The notes: generated from the sequence alone by a model not told the origin. Numbered from the stretch's first letter, positions 35,658-44,422 are shown. The stretch is 64,000 nt of DNA from Burkholderia sp. SRS-46 (GCF_004343775.1 NZ_PTXL01000007.1:310001-374000), one strand, 5' to 3'. Program-made: numbers and translations.

Positions 35658-36873
35658 GTCGGACTCCCGTGAATTGCCAGCGCGCGGCCGGCGGAAAGAA
35701 ATTGCGGTACGTCGGCCGCCCGTGGCCCGGCGGCGTCGCGATGCTGCTGCCGCGCAGGACCTGCTGGCCGACCATGAACTTCCCGTTGTATTCGGCGGCC
35801 ACGCCCGCGAGCGGCCGGAAGCCCGGATACGGTTCGTACGACGAGCGCGTCCACTGCCACACGTGGCCCGTCATCTGCCGGATGCCGTCCGCGCCGTACG
35901 CGGCTTCCCATTCGAATTCGGTCGGCAGCCGCGCGCCGGCCCATTCGGCATACGCGGCCGCTTCGTAGAAGCTCACGTGGCACACCGGCGCGTGGGGTGC
36001 GAGCGGCTCCACGCCGTGCAGCCCGAATGCCTGCCACGCGTGGTGAGGCGGCGTGTCGTGCGGCGCGGCCTCGCCGTCGCGCGGCACCCAGTACGCGGGC
36101 GCGCACCAGCCGTCGCGCTGCACCGTCGCCCAGCCGTCCGACAACCAGAATTCGGCGCGCGCATAGCCGCCGTCGGCGATGAACGCGGCGAAGTCCGCGT
36201 TGGTCACGAGACGATCCGCGATCTCGTACGGCCGCACGAGCGCGGTGTGCCGCGGCCGCTCGTTGTCGAACGAAAAGCCGTTGCCGTCATGGCCGATCTC
36301 GACGAGCCCGCCCGGCTGGCGCAGCCAGCGCAGCGCGCCGGCTTCGTCGTGCGACGCAATGCTGTCGCCGGAGCCTGGCCGGAACGCCGGCAGCAGCGGG
36401 TTGCACGAGAACGCATGCAGCATGTCGGTCACGATCAGCTCCTGGTGCTGCTGCTCGTGATGCAGGCCGAGTTCGATCTCCGGCGCAATCGTCTCGAGCA
36501 GCGCCGCATCCGCGTTCGCGATCGCGTGCAGCAATGCTTCGTCGACGTAATGGCGATACGCGCGCACCTCGTCGAGCGACGGGCGCGTCAGCAGCCCGCG
36601 CTGCGGCCGCGGATGGCGCGGCCCGAGCGATTCGTAGTACGAGTTGAAGAGGAACTGGAAAGCGTCGTCGAACGGCGCGTAGCCCGCGACGCGGCGCATC
36701 AGCACGACCGTCTCGAAGAACCACGTGGTGTGCGCGAGATGCCACTTGGTCGGGCTCGCGTCGGGCATCGACTGCACGGCCTGGTCTTCGGCGGACAGCG
36801 TCGCCGTGAGTTCGACGCTGCACGCGCGCACGTCGCGGTAGCGGCGCTGAAGCTGGGATGCAAGGAGGCTCAT
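35641..36873 (-). CDS. egtB: Ergothioneine biosynthesis sulfoxide synthase EgtB
   Basis: A 410-residue non-haem iron enzyme that joins hercynine to a cysteine-type thiol with O2. The N-terminal DinB-like domain carries the iron-binding histidines in KWHLAHTTWFFE (His45/His48) and LGLHHEQQHQEL; the C-terminal FGE-sulfatase domain contains VCHVSFYEAAAYAEWAGARLP and GRPTYRNFFPP. The start at 36873 fits the family; the longer reading frame upstream has unrelated sequence. AAGGAGG precedes it. It is divergent from the AhpD-like/ECF41 genes. Confidence 0.92.
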   Translation of the reverse strand: MSLLASQLQRRYRDVRACSVELTATLSAEDQAVQSMPDASPTKWHLAHTTWFFETVVLMRRVAGYAPFDDAFQFLFNSYYESLGPRHPRPQRGLLTRPSLDEVRAYRHYVDEALLHAIANADAALLETIAPEIELGLHHEQQHQELIVTDMLHAFSCNPLLPAFRPGSGDSIASHDEAGALRWLRQPGGLVEIGHDGNGFSFDNERPRHTALVRPYEIADRLVTNADFAAFIADGGYARAEFWLSDGWATVQRDGWCAPAYWVPRDGEAAPHDTPPHHAWQAFGLHGVEPLAPHAPVCHVSFYEAAAYAEWAGARLPTEFEWEAAYGADGIRQMTGHVWQWTRSSYEPYPGFRPLAGVAAEYNGKFMVGQQVLRGSSIATPPGHGRPTYRNFFPPAARWQFTGVRLARDV

Positions 36874-37260
36874 CGGTTTACCGTCCACGTCGCGATTAGC
36901 TGCGTTGCCGGAAAAGGAAGCCCCGCGCTCGATGCGCGCGACTGATGCGACCTGCGATGCTGCGACGGGCGATTCGGCGCTGGCACTGCGCCGTGCCGCT
37001 GATTCGGCGTCACTTCGTCCGCCCGTGCAGAGGAGTATGGCCCAGAAATGTGAATGTCGCGAACCGCGCGTGGACGGAAACCGCGCCGCAAGAAAAATGA
37101 AAGCAGGCGGCCATGCCGCTCGTGACGCGCTTGTGACGGACGCATGACGCGCCGGTTTGTACGACGAACGGCCACCCGCGCAAAAAAATTTGCCGCGCAT
37201 GTCACACGCGCGGGGGGCTCGCTCGTCATGTCATCGGAACCCAACCCAGGAGATGAAACC
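36874..37260. other. Intergenic region between egtB and AhpD-like gene
   Basis: No gene seen. It must hold promoters for both divergent operons. The only recognisable one is the ECF41-type element at 37200-37227; an A-run (37182-37188) lies just upstream of it, in UP-element position. Confidence 0.55.
37200..37227 (+). promoter_or_regulatory. ECF41-type promoter
   Basis: TGTCACA (37200-37206) and CGTC (37224-37227) are separated by 17 bases and lie 34 bases before the AhpD-like gene. As I recall, ECF41 sigma factors recognise a TGTCACA/CGTC pair with a 16-17 base spacer, and an ECF41 gene is the second gene of this operon, so autoregulation is likely. Confidence 0.7.
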
Positions 37261-37719
37261 ATGACTGCCAAACTCGACCCGTTCGCCGCCGCCCCGTCGC
37301 TGATGAAGAGCTGGATGAGCACGTCGATCGCCGCGGCCGCGAGCCTCGAGCCGACCCTGATCGAGCTGGTCAAGATCCGCGCATCGCAGATCAATGCGTG
37401 CGCCAACTGCATTAACATGCACACGGTCGAGGCGCGCGCGAACGGCGAAACCGAGCAGCGCCTGTACCTGCTGTCCGCGTGGCGCGAAGCGCCCTGCTAC
37501 ACCGATCGCGAGCGCGCGGCGCTCGGCTGGACCGACGCGTTGACGCGCCTGTCGGAAGGCCGCGCGCATGCCGATGCATACGACGCGCTCAACGCGCACT
37601 TTACCGAGGAGGAACAGGTGAAACTCACGCTGATGATCAACGTGATCAACGGCTGGAACCGTCTCGCCGTCGGCTTCGGCATGTGGGTCGACCCGGCCGC
37701 GGCCAAGGCGGCAGCCTGA
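37261..37719 (+). CDS. AhpD-like carboxymuconolactone decarboxylase family protein
   Basis: A 152-residue protein of the CMD/AhpD fold. The active-site signature is CANCINMH, the CxxC plus histidine pattern of AhpD-type peroxidases, within the family stretch LVKIRASQINACANC. It probably reduces peroxides or other oxidants through the cysteine pair. Its TGA overlaps the ATG of the ECF41 gene (TGATG). Such CMD genes are classic neighbours and targets of ECF41 factors. CCAGGAG stands before the start. Confidence 0.88.
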   Translation: MTAKLDPFAAAPSLMKSWMSTSIAAAASLEPTLIELVKIRASQINACANCINMHTVEARANGETEQRLYLLSAWREAPCYTDRERAALGWTDALTRLSEGRAHADAYDALNAHFTEEEQVKLTLMINVINGWNRLAVGFGMWVDPAAAKAAA

Positions 37720-38579
37720 TGACCGACCACGACCCGGCGGCGGACGCGGCCGCGAGCTTCGACCCGCTGCGCCGCACGCTCGTGCGCGTCGCGTACCGGA
37801 TGCTCGGCTCGGTCGCCGATGCGGAGGACATGGTGCAGGAGGCGTTCATCCGCTGGATGGACGTCGAGCGCGGCGAGGTGCGCGTGCCCGAGGCGTTCCT
37901 GCGCCGCATGGTGATGCGGCTGTGCCTCGACCAGCTGAAATCGGCGCGGCACCAGCGCGAAACCTACATCGGCCCGTGGCTGCCCGATCCCGTCGTCGAG
38001 GAGGACGAACAGGAGGACGTCACGCTGCCGCTGATGCTCGCGCTCGAGCGCCTGTCGCCGCTCGAACGCGCGGCGTTCCTGCTGCACGACGTGTTCGGGC
38101 TGGAATTCGACGAGGTGGCCGCGACCATCCGGCGCGAGCCGGCCGCGTGCCGGCAGCTCGCCGCGCGGGCGCGCGCGCACGTGCGTGAGGCGCGGCCGCG
38201 CTTCAAGGTGGAGAAGCAGCGCGGCATCGAAATTGCCGAGGCATTCTTCGCCGCGTCGCGCAGCGGCGACATGCGCGCGCTCGGCGCGCTGCTCGCCGAG
38301 GACGTGAGCCTGCATGCGGACGGCGGCGGCAAGCGCCCGGCCGCGAACCGGCCGATCTTCGGCTTCGACGGCGTGATGCGGGTGCACGAGACCCTTGCCG
38401 CGCTGTTCAGCAGGCAGGGCTCGACGCTCGTGCACGCGGGCTTCGTCAACGGCCTGCCCGGCTTCGTCACGCTCGAAGCCGACGGCGAGCTGCAGACCAC
38501 CGCGCTCGAGATCGAGGACGGCAAGGTCGTGGCAATCTACGTGGTGCGCAATCCGGACAAGCTGCAGCACCTGCATTGA
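37719..38579 (+). CDS. ECF41-type sigma factor with fused SnoaL-like domain (SigJ-like)
   Basis: A 286-residue sigma factor. Region 2 (RRTLVRVAYRMLGSVADAEDMVQEAF) and region 4 (LSPLERAAFLLHDVFGLEFDEVA) are followed by a SnoaL/NTF2-like C-terminal domain. The ECF41 landmarks WLPDP (linker), ADGGGKRPAA and the C-terminal NPDKL are all present. In this group the fused domain replaces a separate anti-sigma factor. It is coupled to the AhpD-like gene and preceded by a matching promoter. Confidence 0.93.
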   Translation: MTDHDPAADAAASFDPLRRTLVRVAYRMLGSVADAEDMVQEAFIRWMDVERGEVRVPEAFLRRMVMRLCLDQLKSARHQRETYIGPWLPDPVVEEDEQEDVTLPLMLALERLSPLERAAFLLHDVFGLEFDEVAATIRREPAACRQLAARARAHVREARPRFKVEKQRGIEIAEAFFAASRSGDMRALGALLAEDVSLHADGGGKRPAANRPIFGFDGVMRVHETLAALFSRQGSTLVHAGFVNGLPGFVTLEADGELQTTALEIEDGKVVAIYVVRNPDKLQHLH

Positions 38580-38585
38580 GCGGAC

Positions 38586-38607
38586 GCGCCCGCGAGCACT
38601 CGGGCGC
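38586..38607. terminator. Hairpin between convergent genes
   Basis: GCGCCCG (38586-38592) pairs with CGGGCGC (38601-38607) between the convergent ECF41 and glmS genes. There is no T-run on either side, so termination by this element is uncertain. Confidence 0.4.
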
Positions 38608-38620
38608 GGTCACCCTCCCC

Positions 38621-40438
38621 TTACTCGACCGTCACCGACTTCGCGAGATTCCGCGGCTTGTCGATATCCGCGCCGCGCACGCACGCCGCGTGATACGCGA
38701 GCAACTGCAGCGGCACGACGTGCAGGATCGGCGACAGCAGCCCGTAGTAATCCGGCATCCGCAGCACCGACACGCCGTCGCCGTTGTCGATGCGCGTATC
38801 GGCATCGGCGAACACGTACAGTTGCCCGCCGCGCGCCCTCACCTCCTGCATGTTCGACTTCAGCTTCTCGAGCAGCGTGTCGTTCGGCGCGATCGTCGCC
38901 ACCGGCATCGTGTGCGTGACGAGCGCGAGCGGCCCGTGCTTCAGCTCGCCCGCCGGATAGGCCTCGGCGTGGATGTACGAGATCTCCTTCAGCTTCAGCG
39001 CCCCTTCCAGCGCGATCGGATAATGCAGCCCGCGGCCGAGGAACAGCGCGTTTTCGTGGCGCGCGAATTCCGCCGCCCAGCGTTCGACCTGCGGCTCGAG
39101 CGCGAGCACGTCGGCGAGCGCGTCCGGCAGGCGCCGCAGCTGCGTCGTGTAGCGCGCGAGCTGCGCGTCGTCGACGAAGCCGCGCAGCCGCCCGAGCGTG
39201 ACCGCGAGGATGAACAGCGCGACGAGCTGCGTCGTGAACGCCTTCGTCGACGCCACGCCGATCTCCGGGCCCGCGCGCGTCAGGAACCGCAGGCCCGTCT
39301 GCCGCATCATTGCGCTGGTCGGCACGTTGCAGATCGCCAGCGTGTCCGGGTGGCCGAGCGATTGCGCGTACTTCAACGCCGCGAGCGTGTCGGCCGTCTC
39401 GCCCGATTGCGACACCACCACCACCAGCGTGTTCGGCATCGCGAGCGCGTCGCTGTAGCGGTATTCGCTCGCGATCTCGACGTGCGCGGGCATGCGCGCG
39501 ATCGTCTCCAGCCAGCGGCGCGCGGTGAGCCCCGAGTAATGGCTCGTGCCGCACGCGAGGATCAGCACGTTGTCGATCTGCTCGAACACCTGCCGCGCAT
39601 CGGGGCCGAACACGGCGGGATCGAACAGCCCCGCATCGGGAATCGTCGCCGCCACCGCGTGCGGCTGCTCGAAGATTTCCTTCTGCATGAAGTGGCGATA
39701 CGGGCCGAGCTCGACCACGGCGTCGCCCGACGCGACGGTCTGCACCGGACGCTCGACCTGCACGCCGTTGCGATCGAAGATGCGCGCGTGGCCGGCCGTC
39801 AGCTCGACGATGTCGCCTTCCTCGAGAAAGATGAAGCGGTCGGTGATGCCCGCGAGCGCGAGCGCGTCCGACGCGACGAAGCATTCGCCGTCCTTCAGCC
39901 CGACGACGAGCGGCGAGCCGACCCGCGCGCCGACGAGCCGCTGCGGCTCCGACTTGCTGAACACCGCGATCGCATACGCGCCGTGCAGCTGCGTGGTCGC
40001 ATCGCGCACCGCCGAGAGCAGGTCGCCGCGGTACTTGCTGTGGATCAGGTGCGCGACGACCTCGGTGTCGGTCTGGCCGTCGAATTCGTAATGCTCGTCT
40101 GACAGTTGCGTGCGCAACGATTCGTGATTCTCGATGATGCCGTTGTGTACGAGCGCGATCTCGTCGCGCGAGAAGATCGGGTGCGCGTTGCAGGTGGCCG
40201 GCGCGCCGTGTGTCGCCCAGCGCGTGTGCGCGATGCCCGTGCTGCCGGACAGCCCGGTGCTCGCCACGTGCGCCTCCAGATCCGCGACGCGCGACACGCT
40301 GCGTTCGCGGCGCGCGATGCCGTCGACGACGGTCGCGACACCGCATGAGTCGTAGCCCCGGTATTCGAGGCGGCGTAGGCCTTCTATCAGGATCGGAACG
40401 ATGTTCCGTTGCGCGACCGCGCCGACAATGCCACACAT
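38621..40438 (-). CDS. glmS: Glutamine--fructose-6-phosphate aminotransferase GlmS
   Basis: A 605-residue enzyme making glucosamine-6-phosphate from fructose-6-phosphate and glutamine, the entry to UDP-GlcNAc. The N-terminal glutaminase starts MCGIVGA with the nucleophile Cys2, followed by RLEYRGYDSCG and HTRWATHG; the C-terminal part has two SIS domains (LACGTSHYSG, VVVSQSGETADT) and ends ADIDKPRNLAKSVTVE, a complete GlmS C-terminus. Full length. Confidence 0.97.
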   Translation of the reverse strand: MCGIVGAVAQRNIVPILIEGLRRLEYRGYDSCGVATVVDGIARRERSVSRVADLEAHVASTGLSGSTGIAHTRWATHGAPATCNAHPIFSRDEIALVHNGIIENHESLRTQLSDEHYEFDGQTDTEVVAHLIHSKYRGDLLSAVRDATTQLHGAYAIAVFSKSEPQRLVGARVGSPLVVGLKDGECFVASDALALAGITDRFIFLEEGDIVELTAGHARIFDRNGVQVERPVQTVASGDAVVELGPYRHFMQKEIFEQPHAVAATIPDAGLFDPAVFGPDARQVFEQIDNVLILACGTSHYSGLTARRWLETIARMPAHVEIASEYRYSDALAMPNTLVVVVSQSGETADTLAALKYAQSLGHPDTLAICNVPTSAMMRQTGLRFLTRAGPEIGVASTKAFTTQLVALFILAVTLGRLRGFVDDAQLARYTTQLRRLPDALADVLALEPQVERWAAEFARHENALFLGRGLHYPIALEGALKLKEISYIHAEAYPAGELKHGPLALVTHTMPVATIAPNDTLLEKLKSNMQEVRARGGQLYVFADADTRIDNGDGVSVLRMPDYYGLLSPILHVVPLQLLAYHAACVRGADIDKPRNLAKSVTVE

Positions 40439-42234
40439 GACGCGTTACCTCCAGTGAAATGACCGGTGCCGGGCGCACGAGCGCTCGGCACGCAAGCGAA
40501 ACAATCCGGCGTGACGGCCGCGGCCGTCGTGATGCTGGCGCGCGGCGGTACGCCGCGTGCGTGCGATCCGCGTGAGCGAGCCGGCCGCGATGCCGTAGCT
40601 CGCGCAAGGCGAGGGCGGCACGGTCGGATCCAGCGCCAGCAGGCACGCGAGCACACTGCACGGCAGCGCCCGGGCGGGCGTGCGACGCGCGTGGGCGCTG
40701 CGTGCGCGGCCGATCGCGAGCATGGCTGCGCGACGACAGCCGGCGGGCACATGCCGCACGATGCGACGCGCCGGCGCGCCGTCGAACTGACCCGCGGCGC
40801 GGCGTGGCGGCGAAGACGATGCATGGATGCGGCTGTCGTCGACAACCGGTGTGGGCAGCGCGGCCGGCAAGGCGAGGGCAAGTGCAGGGACGATCGGTAT
40901 GCACGCATACGGCGGCCATTCGCGGCCCGACGCGCCCGACGCGGCGCGCGAGCCCGGCAGCGGAAACGGCCAGGTGCGCAGCGACAGGGCCGGGCAACGC
41001 GACAGCGGGCGCGCGTCGCGCCCGCAGAGCAGCAGCGCCGCGAGCCACAGCCAGGCGGCCGAGCAGGTCGGCAGGAACGCGACGTCGCGACAGGCACGGC
41101 ACGCCAGTGCCGCATCGCATGGCGCCAGCGCGCACGCGAGGGCGAGCAGCCACACCTCGTCGACGCAGAACGAACCCGCCCGGCAGTCCTTCATCGTTCG
41201 TCCCCGTGTCCGCGCCAGGATCGCCGGCGCGGACGGACAGGATTCAAGAGGAGCAGGCGGAGCAGGCATCGGTTCGCGGCGCCGTCCCACCGACGGCGCC
41301 GCGGATGCGGGTCCCTCACGCCGTTTCCCGGCCTCGTATCAACTGAATTTATCCGTCCCGGTGTGTACCGCTGGTCGTTCGCACTGCCGGGACGGGGCAT
41401 GTTCAAACGGAAGCAAAGGCCGAGCCATCGCGCGGCGCGGCCCGCCCGGCAAGGTGCGGTCGTGAGTTCGGGATGGGGCGTGATAGGTGTTTGACAGGTT
41501 TTTGATTCATCGACGTATCAGCGTTTTACTGGCTTCGGCGCACCCGTTGCGGCCGTTCGCACGGGCAAAGGCGTGCACGCGCCGTGCCGCATGTGGTTGC
41601 GCGAGCACACAACGGTTCGATGCGTGCACACGCGGCACGCGCCGATCGTGACTTCGCGGTGGCCGCGGAGCCGCCACCCCCACGCCGTTTCACGAACGCA
41701 ACGTTTCGGCGCGGCCGCGCGCCGCGCGCACCGGCATGGGGAAAATCCCCATGCATGCGTAGCGGGCGGCGCCCCATGTCGCGCCCAGGCATGAGATGTG
41801 CGTCTTTCGTTCCGGCACGGATGGCGGCGACTGCGAGCCGCGCGGTACGTCGTATCACGTGTGAAACGTTCCGGATCGGCCGGCCCGGCGCTTGCACGCA
41901 CCACGCGACGCGATGGCCACACGTGGCGCGGCTGGATTGAAACTTGCGTCGCTCGATACACCGCAGCCCGCGCTCGCATGCGCGGCGCCGCGATGCATTC
42001 GGCCGGTGAGCCCAATGGCCTGACGAGGTACGACACATGACATGACTTGCCACTCGCAACGAGATGGCGGGTACGGGGACGCTTCGCCGACGCATGCCCC
42101 CACGACGAAACGCCCCCGGCCTTTAACGCAGCGTGGCCTGCCGGCCGCGCTGCGCCGCCGATCCCCCGTGCCTGCGCGCGGGCATGCCTCGCGCGCCTGG
42201 GCGAACGGAATCAGGGAGCGATTCGAGGTTCGAC
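40439..42234. other. Long gene-poor region upstream of glmS
   Basis: About 1.8 kb without a confident gene. Open frames here run on several strands at once and look like GC-driven shadows. The only one with a plausible protein is the minus-strand candidate at 40445-41194. Bases 41200-42234 carry nothing I can identify; the promoters of glmS and of the epimerase gene should be at the two ends. Confidence 0.5.
40445..41194 (-). CDS. Possible membrane protein (uncertain)
   Basis: An open frame of 249 residues beginning MKDCRAGSFCVDEVW with hydrophobic segments (VWLLALACALAPC, AAWLWLAALLLC, IPIVPALALALPAAL) and several cysteines in its first 130 residues; the C-terminal half is Arg- and Ala-rich and looks like random GC-rich translation. 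A GGGGA lies nine bases upstream. It is 6 bases from the glmS start, so it would be co-directional with it. It may be no gene at all. Confidence 0.28.
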   Translation of the reverse strand: MKDCRAGSFCVDEVWLLALACALAPCDAALACRACRDVAFLPTCSAAWLWLAALLLCGRDARPLSRCPALSLRTWPFPLPGSRAASGASGREWPPYACIPIVPALALALPAALPTPVVDDSRIHASSSPPRRAAGQFDGAPARRIVRHVPAGCRRAAMLAIGRARSAHARRTPARALPCSVLACLLALDPTVPPSPCASYGIAAGSLTRIARTRRTAARQHHDGRGRHAGLFRLRAERSCARHRSFHWR

Positions 42235-43449
42235 ATGCGGAAATTCTTGTTTGTATTCGGTACCCGCCAGGAGGCGGTCGGGATGGCGCCGCTCGTGCGC
42301 GCGCTGCGGGCCCACGGCAACGTCGACGCGAAGGTGTGCGTGACCGTCCGGCGCCGGGAGACGTTCGAGCCGTTGCTCGCGCTGTTCGACGTCACGCCCG
42401 ACTACACGCTGAACCTGACGGACGCCGGCCACGCGCAGGCCGACTCGACGTCGGGCCTGCTGCAGGCGGTCGGCGACCTGTTCGACCGGCTGCATCCGGA
42501 CAGCGTGGTGGTGTACGGCGACACGATCACCACGCTGATGGTCAGCCTCGCGGCGTTCTACCGGTATCTGCCGGTCGCGCACGTCGAGGCCGGCCTGCGC
42601 AGCGGCGACATCTGGTCGCCGTGGCCGGAGGAACTGAACCGCCGCATCACCGATGCGGTGTCGACCTGGCATTTCGCGCCGACCGAGCGCGCGCGGCGCA
42701 ACCTGTACAGCGAGGGCGTGCCGGCCGACAGCGTCGTGCTGAGCGGCGACACGCTGATCGACGCACTGCAGGGCGTGCGGCGCATCCTCGAGCGCGACGA
42801 CGCGTTCGCGCGCGCGATCGCCGCGCGCTATCCGTTTGTCGACGGCAGCGGGCGCATCGTGCTGGTGTCCGGCCATCACTTCTACACCGGCGAGATCCGC
42901 GCGTGCTTCGGCCATGCGCTGCGGATCCTCGCGGGCCGTCACCGCGACGTGCAGTTCGTCTATGCGCTGCACGGCGAATCGAGCGTGGACGAGCCGATGC
43001 AGGCGCAGCTCGAAGGCATCGCGAACCTGCACGTGATCGAGCCGCAGGCGTATCTGTCGTTCGTGTTCCTGATGTCGCGCGCGCACTTCATCATCACCGA
43101 CTCGTGCGGGATCCAGGAGGAGGCGCCGGCGCTCGGCAAGCCGGTGCTCGTCACGCGCGACACCTGCGAACGCCCGGAGGCCGTGCAGGCCGGCAACGCG
43201 CGGCTCGTCGGCACGGATGCGGAGCGCCTGGTGGACGAGGCGTCGCGGCTGATCGGCAACGACCGCGCGTACGACGAGATGGCGCATGCGAGCAATCCGT
43301 ACGGCGACGGCCATGCGTGCGAGCGGATCGTGCATGCGCTGCTGAACCGGCCGCATGCGCTGCCGAACGTCGTGAACTTCGGGATGGGGGCGGGGGAGAT
43401 GCCGTACAACGCGCTCGCGCTGGGGCTGCATGCGCTGCGTTCGGCGTGA
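42235..43449 (+). CDS. Divergent UDP-GlcNAc 2-epimerase (WecB/MnaA-like)
   Basis: A 404-residue GT-B-fold protein of the non-hydrolysing UDP-N-acetylglucosamine 2-epimerase family. Conserved parts: VVYGDTITTLMVSLAAFY, PVAHVEAGLRSGD, PEELNRRITD, IQEEAPALGKPVLVTRDTCERPEAV and NPYGDGHACERI. Unusual parts: GTRQEAVGMAPL instead of GTRPEAIKxxPL, ITDSCGIQEE instead of TDSGGIQEE, and SGHHFYTGEI where family members have GHRREN. It could form UDP-ManNAc for surface polysaccharide, or act on another sugar. It stands alone, not in a polysaccharide cluster. Confidence 0.82.
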   Translation: MRKFLFVFGTRQEAVGMAPLVRALRAHGNVDAKVCVTVRRRETFEPLLALFDVTPDYTLNLTDAGHAQADSTSGLLQAVGDLFDRLHPDSVVVYGDTITTLMVSLAAFYRYLPVAHVEAGLRSGDIWSPWPEELNRRITDAVSTWHFAPTERARRNLYSEGVPADSVVLSGDTLIDALQGVRRILERDDAFARAIAARYPFVDGSGRIVLVSGHHFYTGEIRACFGHALRILAGRHRDVQFVYALHGESSVDEPMQAQLEGIANLHVIEPQAYLSFVFLMSRAHFIITDSCGIQEEAPALGKPVLVTRDTCERPEAVQAGNARLVGTDAERLVDEASRLIGNDRAYDEMAHASNPYGDGHACERIVHALLNRPHALPNVVNFGMGAGEMPYNALALGLHALRSA

Positions 43450-43479
43450 AGGTGCAATCAAGGCGCGACAAAGGCGCCG

Positions 43480-43519
43480 CACAAAGAAAAACGCCGCGCG
43501 AGCCTGTCGCGCGGCGTTT
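43480..43519 (-). terminator. Rho-independent terminator after tRNA-Val
   Basis: AAACGCCGCGCGA (43489-43501) pairs with TCGCGCGGCGTTT (43507-43519) around a 5-base loop. Read on the minus strand it ends in a T-run, so it terminates the tRNA transcript, and it may also serve the convergent epimerase gene. Confidence 0.82.
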
Positions 43520-43583
43520 GACCGATTGGCCAGCTGCTTCGCCTGTGGGCGATGCACACTGCCGGACCCCTTCGATTGTGCGT

Positions 43584-43660
43584 TGGTAGGCTCGATTGGA
43601 TTCGAACCAACGACCCCCACCATGTCAAGGTGGTGCTCTAACCAACTGAGCTACGAGCCT
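43584..43660 (-). tRNA. tRNA-Val (GAC)
   Basis: A full cloverleaf on the minus strand: acceptor stem AGGCTCG (43660-43654) with CGAGCCT (43594-43588), anticodon arm CCACC-TTGACAT-GGTGG giving anticodon GAC, T-loop GGTTCGAATC, and an encoded 3' CCA at 43584-43586. Confidence 0.96.
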
Positions 43661-43672
43661 AAGAAGCCGCAA

Positions 43673-43701
43673 ATTATAGGGAGGCTTTGTGCGAAGCACA
43701 A
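43673..43701 (-). promoter_or_regulatory. Sigma-70 promoter of tRNA-Val
   Basis: On the minus strand TTGTGC (43701-43696) and a perfect TATAAT (43678-43673) are separated by 17 bases. The -10 box ends 12 bases before the tRNA 5' end. Confidence 0.85.
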
Positions 43702-43744
43702 GGGGTTTGGTGAAATTTTTTTGACTAGGGCGTGTGACGGGCGG

Positions 43745-43782
43745 CACAGCGTGACGCGTCTGGGCGTCGAAGTTGTCCACAT
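43745..43782 (-). repeat. 40-bp repeat family, copy J (reverse)
   Basis: On the minus strand the unit starts ATGTGGACAAC and ends CACGCTGTG, 38 bases long. It is the only copy found in reverse orientation and the most distant from the main array. Confidence 0.55.
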
Positions 43783-44173
43783 TCCCCTCTGGATAACCGC
43801 CTTGCAAGCCTCTGGATTCACAGTGGACCGATTCGGGATATCTGTGGCGCCGGTGATCCCGTCCAAAAGTTGTTCTGTGCTCCACAGAACTTTGCACCCG
43901 AGTCTCGTCCGGTTATGAATCCCGCATCGCGTTGATTTTTCAGGGCGTTTGGGGAGTTATCCACAGATTGGCGCTCGGCTTGTTAACTACTACTACGTTT
44001 ATATACATATTGGTTCAAAACCCTTGGACAACCACAGTGCGGCGACTGTGATCGGTGCACAAGGGAAGCGGAATGCTGTGCTCCGGGGAAGAAGAAGGTG
44101 ACCAGAGGCACCCGTAAGCGGTGCAGATTCCTCTGTAGAATCGCGCACATCACAGCAGCGGACCTCTTTTCCC

Positions 44174-44392
44174 ATGACGCTTGCAATCCGGGTCGACTGG
44201 CAAGACGGTGCAGTACACGCGGACCGGTTTCGTATCGGCGTCGACGGCAAGGACGTCATTGGCGTGACGTTCCTGGCGAAACGCATTCCCGGAAAGCGTG
44301 GGCTCGGCAATGCAAACAGGCTCGGAAAGTCGATCAACTACGTCATCTCCCCGGAAAACGGGGAGATTCTTCGGATTTCCGGAACCAAGTGA
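44174..44392 (+). CDS. Small hypothetical protein, 72 residues
   Basis: A short protein (MTLAIRVDWQDGAVHADRF) with balanced composition, predicted beta-rich, and no signal or membrane segment. It ends INYVISPENGEILRISGTK. No strong Shine-Dalgarno, but a -10-like TAGAAT lies about 35 bases upstream. It opens a run of small same-strand genes reaching 46274. I do not recognise the family; the context of small coupled genes near a Tli3-like gene suggests an accessory or immunity-type role (inference). Confidence 0.55.
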   Translation: MTLAIRVDWQDGAVHADRFRIGVDGKDVIGVTFLAKRIPGKRGLGNANRLGKSINYVISPENGEILRISGTK

Positions 44393-44422
44393 TTGCTCAG
44401 GCGGCGGTCGAAGCCGCACGCC

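Larger units (their letters stand above)
43661..44173. other. Intergenic region with DnaA-box-like sites and an AT-rich patch
   Basis: Besides the tRNA promoter, this 513-base gap holds TTATCCACA (43957-43965, a perfect DnaA box), TTGTCCACA (43773-43781) and TCTGGATAA (43788-43796, one mismatch, reverse), followed by an AT-rich stretch at about 43980-44012. One minus-strand copy of the 40-base repeat family overlaps the second site. A TAGAAT box (near 44137) may serve the next gene. No gene seen. Confidence 0.5.

Noticed and set aside
38621..40480. A glmS riboswitch-ribozyme upstream of glmS
   Set aside because: It is known from Firmicutes and close groups; I see no matching structure upstream of this start.
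41518..42103. Several 80-190 codon frames in both directions upstream of the epimerase gene
   Set aside because: All are rich in Arg, His, Cys and Pro with no ribosome site; they behave like random GC-rich translation.
43661..44173. The chromosome replication origin
   Set aside because: Only three DnaA-like boxes, and one overlaps the repeat family. dnaA is not in the window, and in this genus it would lie beyond gyrB, so I kept it only as a low-interest observation.
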